A stretch of 22,482 bases of DNA from CAWEHQ01 sp051001995 (lineage in GTDB: Bacteria; Actinomycetota; Thermoleophilia; Solirubrobacterales; Thermoleophilaceae). The position numbers and the translations under genes are program-made. Under the pieces are notes generated by a model. That model was not told the DNA's origin. It saw only the letters and a list, made by a program, of their open reading frames with translations, and did not search any database. This document shows, one piece after another, positions 6,792 through 13,972 of this stretch (positions are counted from its first letter, which is position 1; each line of letters starts with the position of its first letter). The stretch is from assembly GCA_051001995.1 (NCBI GenBank), contig JBPCMT010000123.1, forward strand, positions 1 to 22,482, given 5' to 3'.

Positions 6792-7595
6792 CTAGCGGTT
6801 GAGGTGGTCGCTGGCCATGTCGATCGGATCGCGCAGGCTCGCAGGGACGACCTCCAAGCGCGCATTGGCGATGAGGTCCGACACCAGCGTGGTTGAGCCT
6901 CCGAGATAGGTCGAGTTCAGATCCACTTCGGTGGAGACGCACCACTGACGGTCCTCCGGCCAGAACAGGTTCGGCGACTGCGGGAAGAAGTAGTCCTCAC
7001 CCCGATATCCGATCTCTCCCGCTGCGGCGAGCGGGCCCTCGAACAGCAGGAAGTCGCGCCCCGGCAGCCGAACCCGAGGCCCGCTGAGCTGCTCGCGCGT
7101 GAACGCCGGCGCGCGACGCGTCACGGGCACTGGCCCGGACGGATCGGTCGTGGCCCAAAGGACAGCCACGCCCGTCGGCGGGTCCCCGATCCACCCCCAC
7201 CCATCCCACAGGCCAAACCAGCATCTGCCCGGTGTGCTGGTGTGCGCCGCGAGCACCTCGCAGAGCGCCGACAGCGACTCGGCGGCGAGCTCGCCATCGC
7301 TCGGCGGCTCCTCCCACGGCCGCCGACCGTGCCCCGCACCTGGAACGGGCCTCTCGATCGCCGCGAACTGAACCCTGGGATGGATCAGACGGCCCGACCA
7401 CTCCGCAATCGCCGCCCAGCGCACGGGATCGCCCGACGCGGACTCGGCGGGATGCAGAATCCGGGCATACGCCTCAAAGCCCGCGGGCAGCAGCGCATTC
7501 ACGCCACTTCCAAAGTCCCCGACACCGTCCTGCACCCACGACGCAGGTCGCACGTCGATGACAGCCCGCAGACGAGGAAACGGCGACGCGATCAT
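6792..7595 (-). CDS. Conserved actinobacterial-type protein of unknown function
   Basis: I recognise the style of this protein from actinobacterial genomes but not a function. The 267 residues contain no membrane segment or signal peptide. Notable blocks are the N-terminal DVRPASWVQDG, a Trp/Gly-rich stretch WFGLWDGWGW, PRVRLPGRDFLLFEGPL, and SPNLFWPEDRQWCVSTEVD near the C terminus, followed by DSDL-type residues that could bind a ligand. The ATG at 7595 is chosen over an in-frame GTG at 7619 because a good -10 box (TAATAC) sits 7 bases before it and overlaps the longer version. It is the only intact gene between the tRNA-Lys repeats and so looks like surviving cargo of the integrated element. 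It has no partner gene on its strand. Confidence 0.78.
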   Translation of the reverse strand: MIASPFPRLRAVIDVRPASWVQDGVGDFGSGVNALLPAGFEAYARILHPAESASGDPVRWAAIAEWSGRLIHPRVQFAAIERPVPGAGHGRRPWEEPPSDGELAAESLSALCEVLAAHTSTPGRCWFGLWDGWGWIGDPPTGVAVLWATTDPSGPVPVTRRAPAFTREQLSGPRVRLPGRDFLLFEGPLAAAGEIGYRGEDYFFPQSPNLFWPEDRQWCVSTEVDLNSTYLGGSTTLVSDLIANARLEVVPASLRDPIDMASDHLNR

Positions 7596-7601
7596 GCCAC
7601 C

Positions 7602-7608
7602 AGTATTA
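7602..7608 (-). promoter_or_regulatory. Probable -10 box (TAATACT) of the 6792-7595 gene
   Basis: On the minus strand TAATACT ends 6 bases before the ATG at 7595, which suggests a leaderless transcript. No Shine-Dalgarno sequence precedes the ATG. Between this box and the wecB remnant ending at 7706 nothing further is recognised. Confidence 0.45.
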
Positions 7609-7705
7609 CGGGCTCCCACCAGCCGCTCGAACGAACGGCCTCACGAACCCCACGCCACGCTCGCGCCGCAACCTCCCCACCCGTCATGACATCATCGCCC
7701 TCGCG

Positions 7706-7877
7706 GTCGAGCACAGCAGGAGGTCACTCGCGTGGTCGGTCATGACCCGGTTCACTCGTCGTCGTAGTGCTGGCCGGTGTGGATCAGGACCTCGTCGTGG
7801 CGCTCGCGCAGGAGCCGCGAGACGCCCGCAGCCTTGATGAACTGCGGGCGGTTACCAACGACTGTGGCGATGGTCAT
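7706..7877 (-). pseudogene. Decayed copy of the UDP-HexNAc 2-epimerase gene 5' region
   Basis: On the minus strand an ATG at 7877 opens a 41-residue stretch beginning MTIATVVGNRPQFIKAAGV and ending HTGQHYDDE, which matches the N terminus of the intact epimerase at 10639 at nearly every position. A TGA at 7752-7754 follows. Past that stop the sequence matches the intact gene again from 11027 (LNRV, then DHASDLLLCST), so 265 bases equivalent to 10762-11026 are missing and the frame is broken. Matching fades near 7706. This is a dead, inverted partial duplicate. The differences from the intact gene are scattered, so it is either old or came from a related genome. Confidence 0.85.
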
Positions 7878-7940
7878 CTCGATTTCCCGGCGGGGGTCGG
7901 CCAGCGTATGTTCGCCGGGGTCGGAGCGGAACCGCAGCCG

Positions 7941-8033
7941 TCAGCCGAGCGAGTCCTCGATGTGGCGCCTGAGCGCGGCGGCCGCCTGGCGGGTTCGATC
8001 CCCGCCCGCCACGAGCTCTCGACCCTCGATGTC
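7941..8033 (-). pseudogene. Decayed copy of the aminotransferase class IV gene 3' end
   Basis: Minus-strand codons ending at the TGA at 7941 read IEGRELVAGG, then TRQAAAALRRHIEDSLG, and align with the last 30 residues of the intact PLP enzyme at 9755-10573 (IEQRELPGDG, then TREAAEALRRHIEVSLS). The gap to the epimerase remnant is 63 bases, against 65 in the intact locus, and both gaps hold an ATA-containing -10-like element. So the gene junction was copied as a unit. Weaker similarity may extend to about 8130 (a GTGGAC, then AGCGGAG pattern), but this is uncertain. From there to 8233 I see nothing else. Confidence 0.75.
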
Positions 8034-8233
8034 GCGGCGATCGCGTTCCCGCCGCGCGCTATAGGCGTCCCGCGCCGTGGCGAGCACGAAGGCGAGGATC
8101 GCCACGAGTCCTCCGCTGACCACGGAGTCCACGCCCCAGACGCTAAACCGTGTCCCCGTCCGTGCCGCGAACCGCGCGCTTCGGAGGGAACTCAGCGAAA
8201 CTCACGTGGCTCTAGGATGCGCGAGAGGCCGGG

Positions 8234-8248
8234 GGTAGGCCCCCTACC
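8234..8248. repeat. Short perfect hairpin beside the tRNA fragment
   Basis: GGTAGG (8234-8239) and CCTACC (8243-8248) pair perfectly around a CCC loop. It stops 3 bases before the tRNA-Lys 3' fragment at 8252 and so marks the inner edge of the right junction of the scar. Confidence 0.55.
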
Positions 8249-8251
8249 GTC

Positions 8252-8295
8252 CCTCTTAATCCCAAGGTTGAAGGTTCGAGTCCTTCACGGCCCAT
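8252..8295 (+). repeat. Direct repeat copy 2: displaced tRNA-Lys 3' fragment (att-like)
   Basis: Bases 8252-8295 repeat the anticodon-loop-to-3'-end part of tRNA-Lys with 43 of 44 identical. The D arm and acceptor 5' strand are absent, so no tRNA can be made. The one mismatch breaks the first base pair of the anticodon stem, as expected of a fragment no longer under selection. It is the right boundary of the 1.9 kb scar. Confidence 0.85.
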
Positions 8296-8331
8296 GGACT
8301 TGCACGGTCGTCGAGACGGTTGGAGAGCGTC

Positions 8332-9747
8332 GTGAGAGAGAGCCCGGTCGGGCCGGTCAGGATGAGGGGCGCCGCTCGCCTGGCGGCGGTCGGCGCGGTA
8401 CTCGTGGCGAGCGCCGCCGCGGGCGGCTCGCCGGCGTTCGCGCAAGCGGACGACGCGACCCGCTCGGGCGCGGCCCGCAACGACGTCCTGCTCGAAAGCG
8501 CGATCGACTTCCGACGCGACCTCGGCCTGCGGGCGGACCCCGCGTACGTCGCGCGGCTCGAGGCCGATCGCACCGGCTATCCGGCAGCCGTCGAGCGCTA
8601 CGGCATCGCGCTGACCGACTCGGAGCTCGGTCGGGTGACGGCTCGCGAGCGCAGGGCCGACGCGGTCGCGACCGCGGTCGAGCGCTTCGCGAGCGCTCAC
8701 CGGGAGAGCTTCGCCGGTCTGTACATCGATTCCGAGGGCGTCGTGCGCGCCGGCTTCACGGCCGACGCCGATCGGCGGCTCGAGGCCCTTCGCGAGCGGG
8801 TCGCCTTCCCCGCCCGCCTCGACGCTTTCCGCGCCGCGTTCTCGCTGCGCGCGCTCGAGCGATTCGCCCGCCGGATCGCGGATGACGTGACGGAGCTCAG
8901 CGAGCTCGGCGTGCACCGCGTCGGAGTCGACGTCCGCGCCAACGCCGTTCGCGTGGAGGCGACCGAGGCGACGGCGGCGCTCGCGGAGGAGCTTCGCGCG
9001 CGCTACCCGGGCGCGCCGATCGACCTGGTCGCGTCGGCGCCGGCCGAGCTCGCGGCCAACTACGAGCGCTTCGACGTCCCGCCGATGGTAGGCGCGATCC
9101 AGATCTACCGCGGCCGCGGTGGTGGGCGCGTTTCCTGCAGCGCGGGCTTCGTCGCGACCGCGAAGGGAGCCGGTCGCCGGAGCCTGATCACGGCCGGGCA
9201 CTGCGGCCAGCGTGGTCAGCGCTTCCGCCACGCTCGCAAGCGCCAGCGGCCCTACCTGGTCGGCGCGGTGAAGCGCGACGCCTACCGCAACGGGAGCACC
9301 GCGGACGCGCTGCTGATCGGCCGCAAGGGGTTCAAGGGAGCCGCGTCGATCTACACGCCCACGCCCGACGCGGGTCGGGGCTTGCGCGGGATCACGAGCG
9401 TCCAGCGGCCGAGCGCGCTGCGGGTCGGCCAGATCGTCTGTCGCAGCGGCGCGGGCAGCGACCGGTTCCTCGGCCGGGGCGTCTTCTGCGGGCGGGTCGA
9501 GCAGCGGGCGGTGACCGCGTTCGTGACCCCGGGCCCGACGCGCCTGCGGCGCCAGGTGGTGGCCGACGTGACGGTGTGCTCGGGCGACAGCGGCGGTCCC
9601 GTCTACTACCGCCATCAGGCGCGCGGCATCGTGAGCGCGGGCGGCGAGCCGTTCAACGAGAACTGCAACGGCGAGCTGCTCTACAGCCAGATCGGGTACG
9701 TGGAGAACCGCCTCGACGCCGGCGTCGCCACGCGCCGCAGGCGGTAG
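8332..9747 (+). CDS. Secreted chymotrypsin-fold serine protease with propeptide (S1, streptogrisin-like)
   Basis: A 471-residue exported endopeptidase precursor. A basic N terminus and hydrophobic core (about 17-30) with SPAFAQA form a Sec signal peptide cleaved near residue 39. Residues 40-245 form a charged, helical pro-region like those that fold alpha-lytic-type proteases. The mature domain has the triad His290 (ITAGHCG), Asp325 (STADALLIG) and Ser420 (CSGDSGGP), and six Cys arranged as three pairs (269/291, 370/386, 416/445), the streptogrisin pattern. The GTG at 8332 is preferred because GGAGAG stands 4 bases before it; a TTG at 8320 and an ATG at 8362 are alternatives that leave the signal peptide intact. 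It begins 37 bases after the scar and precedes the PLP enzyme gene by 7 bases. Confidence 0.9.
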   Translation: MRESPVGPVRMRGAARLAAVGAVLVASAAAGGSPAFAQADDATRSGAARNDVLLESAIDFRRDLGLRADPAYVARLEADRTGYPAAVERYGIALTDSELGRVTARERRADAVATAVERFASAHRESFAGLYIDSEGVVRAGFTADADRRLEALRERVAFPARLDAFRAAFSLRALERFARRIADDVTELSELGVHRVGVDVRANAVRVEATEATAALAEELRARYPGAPIDLVASAPAELAANYERFDVPPMVGAIQIYRGRGGGRVSCSAGFVATAKGAGRRSLITAGHCGQRGQRFRHARKRQRPYLVGAVKRDAYRNGSTADALLIGRKGFKGAASIYTPTPDAGRGLRGITSVQRPSALRVGQIVCRSGAGSDRFLGRGVFCGRVEQRAVTAFVTPGPTRLRRQVVADVTVCSGDSGGPVYYRHQARGIVSAGGEPFNENCNGELLYSQIGYVENRLDAGVATRRRR

Positions 9748-9754
9748 CTCGCGG

Positions 9755-10573
9755 ATGGCCTCGATCGAGTCGCGCCCGTCCACCGCCGAGCTCGCCTGCC
9801 TCGACGGACGTACCCGCCCAGCCGCGGAAGCGACGATCCCGGCCACCGACGAGGGCTTTCTGCGCGGCTTCGGGGCGTTCGAGGTCGTCCGGGTCTACGA
9901 CGGCCGACCGTTCGCGCTGTCCGAGCATCTCGACCGGCTGGAGCGGTCGGCTGCCGGCCTGCGGCTCGAGGGCGGGGTACCGCGAGCCGAGCTCGAGCGC
10001 GAGGCGCCGGAGCTGCTGGCGGCGCGCGGCGGAGACGACTTCGACGGCTGCCTGCGCATAGTCCTCACGCGGGGCGGACGCCGGCTGCTGCTCACCGAGC
10101 CGCTGCCCCCGGGCCCCGAGCGGGCGCGGCTCGGCTACGTCACCTACGCGCCCACGCGCGTGCTCGACGGGATCAAGTCGCTCTCCTACGGCGCCAACAT
10201 CCTCGCAACCGAGCTCGCCCGCGAGCGCGGCTTCGACGAGGCGCTGCTGGTCACCCCGCACGGTCGCGTGCTCGAGGCGCCGACGTCGTCGCTCTTCTGG
10301 GTCGACGCCACGGGCGCGCTCGTGACGCCGCCGCTCGACGACCACATCCTCGCGTCGATCACCCGCGATCGCGTGATGGAGCTGGTGGACGTCGAGGAGC
10401 GGAGCACGACGCCCGAGGACCTCGAGGGGGCGCGCGAGGCCTTCCTCGCCTCGACCACGCGCGAGGTGCAGCCGATCGCCGCGATCGAGCAGCGTGAGCT
10501 CCCCGGCGACGGCGCGCGGACGCGCGAGGCCGCTGAGGCGCTGAGGCGCCACATCGAGGTGTCGCTGAGCTAG
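9755..10573 (+). CDS. Fold-type IV PLP enzyme (aminodeoxychorismate lyase or branched-chain aminotransferase family)
   Basis: This 272-residue protein belongs to aminotransferase class IV. The PLP Lys is Lys141 in DGIKSLSYGANI, and VLEAPTSSLFWV (172-183) is the conserved phosphate-cofactor loop with Glu174. The family includes PabC (4-amino-4-deoxychorismate lyase, folate synthesis), IlvE and D-amino acid aminotransferases; length and the IKSLSYG motif leave PabC and IlvE-like roles open. It follows the protease by 7 bases but seems functionally linked to the next gene, wecB, because a decayed copy of this same gene pair lies inverted at 7706-8033. It is not the fold-type I enzyme used for amino-sugar synthesis in Wbp pathways. 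Confidence 0.85.
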   Translation: MASIESRPSTAELACLDGRTRPAAEATIPATDEGFLRGFGAFEVVRVYDGRPFALSEHLDRLERSAAGLRLEGGVPRAELEREAPELLAARGGDDFDGCLRIVLTRGGRRLLLTEPLPPGPERARLGYVTYAPTRVLDGIKSLSYGANILATELARERGFDEALLVTPHGRVLEAPTSSLFWVDATGALVTPPLDDHILASITRDRVMELVDVEERSTTPEDLEGAREAFLASTTREVQPIAAIEQRELPGDGARTREAAEALRRHIEVSLS

Positions 10574-10615
10574 CCGTCCGCACGGCTCGCGCCGCCGCGC
10601 CCGGCAAGATAGGTC

Positions 10616-10631
10616 GCCGCCGCGCGGCGGC
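10616..10631. promoter_or_regulatory. 16-bp perfect palindrome ahead of wecB
   Basis: GCCGCCGCGCGGCGGC is a perfect palindrome ending 7 bases before the wecB ATG. It lies right after a -10-like AAGATAGG (10606-10613), so it could be an operator or a hairpin at the very 5' end of the mRNA. The decayed wecB copy lacks it. In such GC-rich DNA chance occurrence is possible. Confidence 0.35.
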
Positions 10632-10638
10632 ACCAGGC

Positions 10639-11718
10639 ATGCGCATCGTCACAGTCATCGGCAACCGGCCGCAGTTCATCAAGGCCGCCGGCGTGTCGCG
10701 CCTCCTGCGCGAGCGCTACGAGGAGGTGCTCGTCCACACCGGCCAGCACTACGACGACGAGCTCTCGCGCGTGTTCTTCGAGGAGCTCGACGTGCCGGCG
10801 CCGGACCGCGAGCTGGCGGCGGGCAGCGGCACCAACACCGCCCAGACGGCGCGGATGCTCGCGGCGCTCGAGCCCGAGCTGCGGTCGCTCGCCCCGGACC
10901 TCGTGCTCGTCTACGGGGACACGAACTCGACGCTGGCGGGGGCCCTCTGCGGCGCCCAGCTCGGCGTGCCGGTCGCACACGTCGAGGCCGGCATGCGCTC
11001 GTTCGACCGGCGCATGCCGGAGGAGCTGAACCGGGTGCTGTGCGACCACGCCAGCGACCTGCTCCTGTGCTCGACGCCGACGGCGGTCGCGAACCTCGAA
11101 CGCGAGGCGGCGGCCGGGGAGCGCCACCTGGTCGGAGACGTGATGGCCGACGTGTCGCTCGCGGCGCGGGACGTCGCGGAGCGTCGCTCGCGCGCGCTCG
11201 AGGAGCACGGCTTGACAGCCGGCGATTTCCTGCTCGTGACCGCGCACCGCGCCGGCACCGTGGACGTGCCGGACCGGCTCGTGCGCCTGGTCGAACTGCT
11301 CGAGGCGCTGCCCGGAACCACCGTCGTGCCGCTCCATCCGCGCACGCGGGCGCGGCTCGACGCCGCCGACCTGTTGGGGCGACTCGCGCGCGCGCCGCGG
11401 CTGTTGCTGGCGCCTCCGCTCGGCTACCTCGACTTCCTGACGCTCGCCCGCCACGCGCGCGCGATCCTCACCGACTCCGGCGGCGTCCAGAAGGAGGCGC
11501 TGCTGCTCGCGGTGCCGTGCGTGACGCTGCGCGACTCCACCGAGTGGGTCGAGACCGTCGAGGCCGGCTGGAACACGCTGGTCGACCTCGACGCTGACGC
11601 CGCGATCGCCGCGCTGGAGCGCGGTCGCCCGTCCGCCGACCCGCCCGATCTCTACGGCGCCGGTCGCGCCGGGGAGCGGATTCGCGACGTGGTCGGCTCG
11701 TACACTAGATCGCCATGA
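10639..11718 (+). CDS. wecB: Non-hydrolysing UDP-N-acetylglucosamine 2-epimerase family protein (WecB/WbpI type)
   Basis: This enzyme inverts C2 of a UDP-N-acetyl-hexosamine or its uronate, giving the manno configuration. The 359-residue protein covers the family: GNRPQFIKAA (8-17), HTGQHYDD (33-40), VYGDTNST (91-98), HVEAGMRSFDRRMPEE (114-129), TAHR (201-204) and TDSGGVQKEA near residue 278. Downstream WbpA- and WbpB-type genes mean the substrate may be UDP-GlcNAc (as WecB) or a UDP-2,3-diacetamido-uronate (as WbpI); sequence alone does not decide. It starts a run of five overlapping cistrons: its TGA overlaps the next ATG. A -10-like box and a palindrome precede it. TACACT at 11701-11706 inside its 3' end could be an internal promoter. 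Confidence 0.92.
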   Translation: MRIVTVIGNRPQFIKAAGVSRLLRERYEEVLVHTGQHYDDELSRVFFEELDVPAPDRELAAGSGTNTAQTARMLAALEPELRSLAPDLVLVYGDTNSTLAGALCGAQLGVPVAHVEAGMRSFDRRMPEELNRVLCDHASDLLLCSTPTAVANLEREAAAGERHLVGDVMADVSLAARDVAERRSRALEEHGLTAGDFLLVTAHRAGTVDVPDRLVRLVELLEALPGTTVVPLHPRTRARLDAADLLGRLARAPRLLLAPPLGYLDFLTLARHARAILTDSGGVQKEALLLAVPCVTLRDSTEWVETVEAGWNTLVDLDADAAIAALERGRPSADPPDLYGAGRAGERIRDVVGSYTRSP

Positions 11719-12962
11719 AGGTCGGGATCATGGGGCTCGGCTACGTCGGGCTGCCGCTCGCCGTGGCCTTCTGCGAGGAGGGCCACGAGGTCATCGGGCT
11801 CGACGTCGACCCGCGCCGGGTGGAGGCCACCCAGCGCGGCGAGAGCTACGTCGAGGACGTGCTCTCCGAGCGCGTCCGCGCAGCCGGCGACCGCCTCACG
11901 GCGACCACCCGCCATGCCGACCTGGCCGACGCTGCCGCGGTCCTGATCGCGGTCCCGACACCGCTCACGCGCAACCGCGAGCCGGACCTCGGGCCGCTCG
12001 TGTCCGCGGGCAGCGCGCTGGCCGGCGTGCTGCGGGAGGGCCAGCTGGTGGTGCTCGAGTCCACGACCTACCCCGGCACGACGCGCGAGCGCCTCGTGCC
12101 GCTGCTCGAGGAGTCGGGGCTCGCCGCCGGGCGTGACTTCAACGTCGCCTTCTCGCCCGAGCGGGTCGACCCCGGCCGCACCGACTACACGATGCGCACC
12201 ACGCCGAAGCTCGTCGGCGGCTACACGGAGGACTGCCTCGCCCGCGCGATCGCCCTCTACGACGAGGTCTGCGACGACGTGGTGGCGCTGTCGAGCCTCG
12301 AGTCGGCGGAGCTGGCGAAGCTACTCGAGAATGTCTTCCGCTCGGTCAACATCGCGCTGGTCAACGAGCTGGCGATGCTGTGCGACCGCATGGGCATCGA
12401 CATCTGGGAGGTGGTGGAGGCGGCGGCCACGAAGCCGTACGGGTTCATGCGCTTCGACCCGGGCCCGGGCATGGGCGGCCACTGCCTGCCGGTCGACCCC
12501 TTCTACCTCGCGTGGCGGGCGCGCGAGTACGACACCCCGACCGAGTTCATCGAGCTCGCCGGCGAGGTCAACCAGCGGATGCCCTACTTCTGCGTCGAGA
12601 AGCTGACGCGCGCGCTCAACGACCACTCGAAGCCGGTGCGCGGGTCGCGGGTGGCGATCGTTGGCGTCTCGTACAAGCCCGGCGTCGGCGACCTGCGCGA
12701 GTCTCCGGCGCTGAAGATCATGCAGCTGCTCGACGAGCAGGGCGCCGACCTCGCCTACCACGACGATCACGTCCCCGACCTCCCGGAGCGCAAGCTGTCC
12801 TCCGAGCCGCTCGAAGCGGCCCTCGCCGGTTGCGACGCCGCGGTGATCGTCACGGCGCACCCCGGGCTCGACGTCGAGCGCGTCGTCGAGGGCGCGCCGC
12901 TGGTCGTGGACTTCCGCGGGGTGACGCGCGGGATCCGCGCCGAGCACCTCGTGCGGCTGTGA
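11715..12962 (+). CDS. wbpA: UDP-N-acetyl-hexosamine 6-dehydrogenase (WbpA/WecC family)
   Basis: The enzyme oxidises the C6 hydroxyl of a UDP-HexNAc twice with NAD to give the uronate. The 415-residue protein has the Rossmann motif GLGYVGLPLA (7-16), the central helical region VFRSVNIALVNELAML (207-222), and the active-site Cys257 in PGMGGHCLPVDPFYLAWRAR. This last segment, with the KPYGFMRFDPG stretch before it, resembles WbpA-type (UDP-GlcNAc) dehydrogenases more than WecC-type (UDP-ManNAc), so UDP-GlcNAc is the likelier substrate. Its ATG overlaps the wecB stop (ATGA) and its TGA overlaps the next start (GTGA), which means coupled translation in one operon for cell-surface sugar synthesis. 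Confidence 0.92.
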   Translation: MKVGIMGLGYVGLPLAVAFCEEGHEVIGLDVDPRRVEATQRGESYVEDVLSERVRAAGDRLTATTRHADLADAAAVLIAVPTPLTRNREPDLGPLVSAGSALAGVLREGQLVVLESTTYPGTTRERLVPLLEESGLAAGRDFNVAFSPERVDPGRTDYTMRTTPKLVGGYTEDCLARAIALYDEVCDDVVALSSLESAELAKLLENVFRSVNIALVNELAMLCDRMGIDIWEVVEAAATKPYGFMRFDPGPGMGGHCLPVDPFYLAWRAREYDTPTEFIELAGEVNQRMPYFCVEKLTRALNDHSKPVRGSRVAIVGVSYKPGVGDLRESPALKIMQLLDEQGADLAYHDDHVPDLPERKLSSEPLEAALAGCDAAVIVTAHPGLDVERVVEGAPLVVDFRGVTRGIRAEHLVRL

Positions 12963-13972
12963 GCGCCCCGGCGCGAGTGGGCGTGGTGGGCCTCGGGTAC
13001 TGGGGCCCCAACCTCGCGCGCAACTTCGACCGGCTGCCGGGCGCGGAGCTGCGCTGGATCTGCGACGCCTCGGAGGACGCGCGGGCGCGCTGGGCGCCGG
13101 AGTTCGCCGGCGCGCGCGTCACCGGGGAGCTGGACGAGCTGCTCGCTGACCCAGAGCTCGACGCGGTGGTCGTCGCCACCCATGTCCCGACGCACGCCGA
13201 CCTGGCCTTGCGCGTGCTCGCCGCGGGCAAGCACTGCTTCGTGGAGAAGCCGCTCGCCCAGTCGGTCGCGGAGGCCGAGCGCGTGGTGGCGGCCGCCGCG
13301 GAGTCGGACCGGGTGCTGATGGTCGGCCATCTGCTCGAGTACCACCCGGGGGTCGAGAAGCTCAAGGCGATCTCCGCCGCCGGCGACCTCGGCCGGATCC
13401 ACTACATCTACTCGAACCGGCTCAACCTCGGCAAGCTGCGCGCCGACGAGAACGCGCTCTGGAGCCTCGGCGCTCACGACGTGTCGGTCGTCCTGCACCT
13501 CGCGGAGGAGGAGCCGGCGGAGGTGGAGGCGCGCGGCGAGAGCTACATGCGCCAGGGCATCGAGGACGTCGTCTTCTGCTATCTGCGCTTCCCCTCGGGG
13601 CTCGTCGCGCACTTGCACCTCTCCTGGCTCGACCCGCACAAGGAACGGCGCTTCACGATCGTCGGCTCGAAGCGGATGGCCACCTTCGACGACATGGAGA
13701 TCGAGCGGAAGGTCACGGTCTACGACAAAGGCTTCGACCAGGACTACTCGTCGTTCGGCGAGTACATCCAGCGCTCGGGCGACATCTGGAGCCCCCGAAT
13801 CTCCAACGAGGAGCCGCTGCGGATCGAGTGTCGCCACTTCCTCGAGCGCGTCCGTGACGGCGCCGAGCCGCGATCGGGCCCGGCCAGCGGGCTGCGGGTG
13901 GTGCGGGTGCTCGAGGCGCTCGAGCGCTCGCTCGACGAGACCTCGCGAGCCGCGGCCGCGCCCACGCGCTGA
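12959..13972 (+). CDS. wbpB: Gfo/Idh/MocA oxidoreductase, WbpB-like UDP-GlcNAcA 3-dehydrogenase
   Basis: WbpB-type enzymes oxidise C3 of UDP-N-acetylglucosaminuronate with NAD, preparing it for amination. The 337-residue protein has the N-terminal NAD motif GLGYWGPNLA (11-20), the family's EKPLAQS (96-102), and HDVSVVLHL starting at 173, which corresponds to the catalytic region. A long C-terminal segment with SWLDPHKERRFTIVGSKR matches sugar-pathway members. The start is a GTG at 12959 that overlaps the wbpA stop; the frame is open much further upstream inside wbpA, but that part is a shadow. Its stop overlaps the next ATG by one base. In the known pathway a WbpE aminotransferase would act next, and none is seen here. 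Confidence 0.88.
   Translation: MSAPARVGVVGLGYWGPNLARNFDRLPGAELRWICDASEDARARWAPEFAGARVTGELDELLADPELDAVVVATHVPTHADLALRVLAAGKHCFVEKPLAQSVAEAERVVAAAAESDRVLMVGHLLEYHPGVEKLKAISAAGDLGRIHYIYSNRLNLGKLRADENALWSLGAHDVSVVLHLAEEEPAEVEARGESYMRQGIEDVVFCYLRFPSGLVAHLHLSWLDPHKERRFTIVGSKRMATFDDMEIERKVTVYDKGFDQDYSSFGEYIQRSGDIWSPRISNEEPLRIECRHFLERVRDGAEPRSGPASGLRVVRVLEALERSLDETSRAAAAPTR

Noticed and set aside
7988..8011. A tRNA T-arm-like sequence (GCGGGTTCGATCCCCGC) that might mark a second attachment site.
   Set aside because: It falls within sequence that aligns with the PLP-enzyme gene copy, and no other tRNA parts can be found around it. Chance is likelier.
7941..8132. A 63-codon minus-strand frame with an apparent membrane helix followed by a charged part.
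   Set aside because: Its second half is plainly the tail of the PLP-enzyme gene, in the right order with the epimerase remnant, so it is a pseudogene piece rather than a small membrane protein.
8212..9846. A very long open frame opposite the protease, and similar long frames opposite menG and the sugar genes.
   Set aside because: In DNA this GC-rich, stop codons are rare on the opposite strand. These frames show Arg/Ala/Gly-rich shadow composition and no known motifs, while the genes opposite have clear ones.
9755..10573. The fold-type IV PLP enzyme as the missing amino-sugar aminotransferase.
   Set aside because: Known sugar aminotransferases of this pathway are fold-type I (DegT family). 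Position alone does not support the reassignment, so it is left as a question in the findings.
7752..10761. The inverted wecB copies could act as an invertible switch that flips the protease segment.
   Set aside because: The shared stretches are short and diverged, no recombinase is present, and flipping would only exchange the intact wecB start with a broken one.
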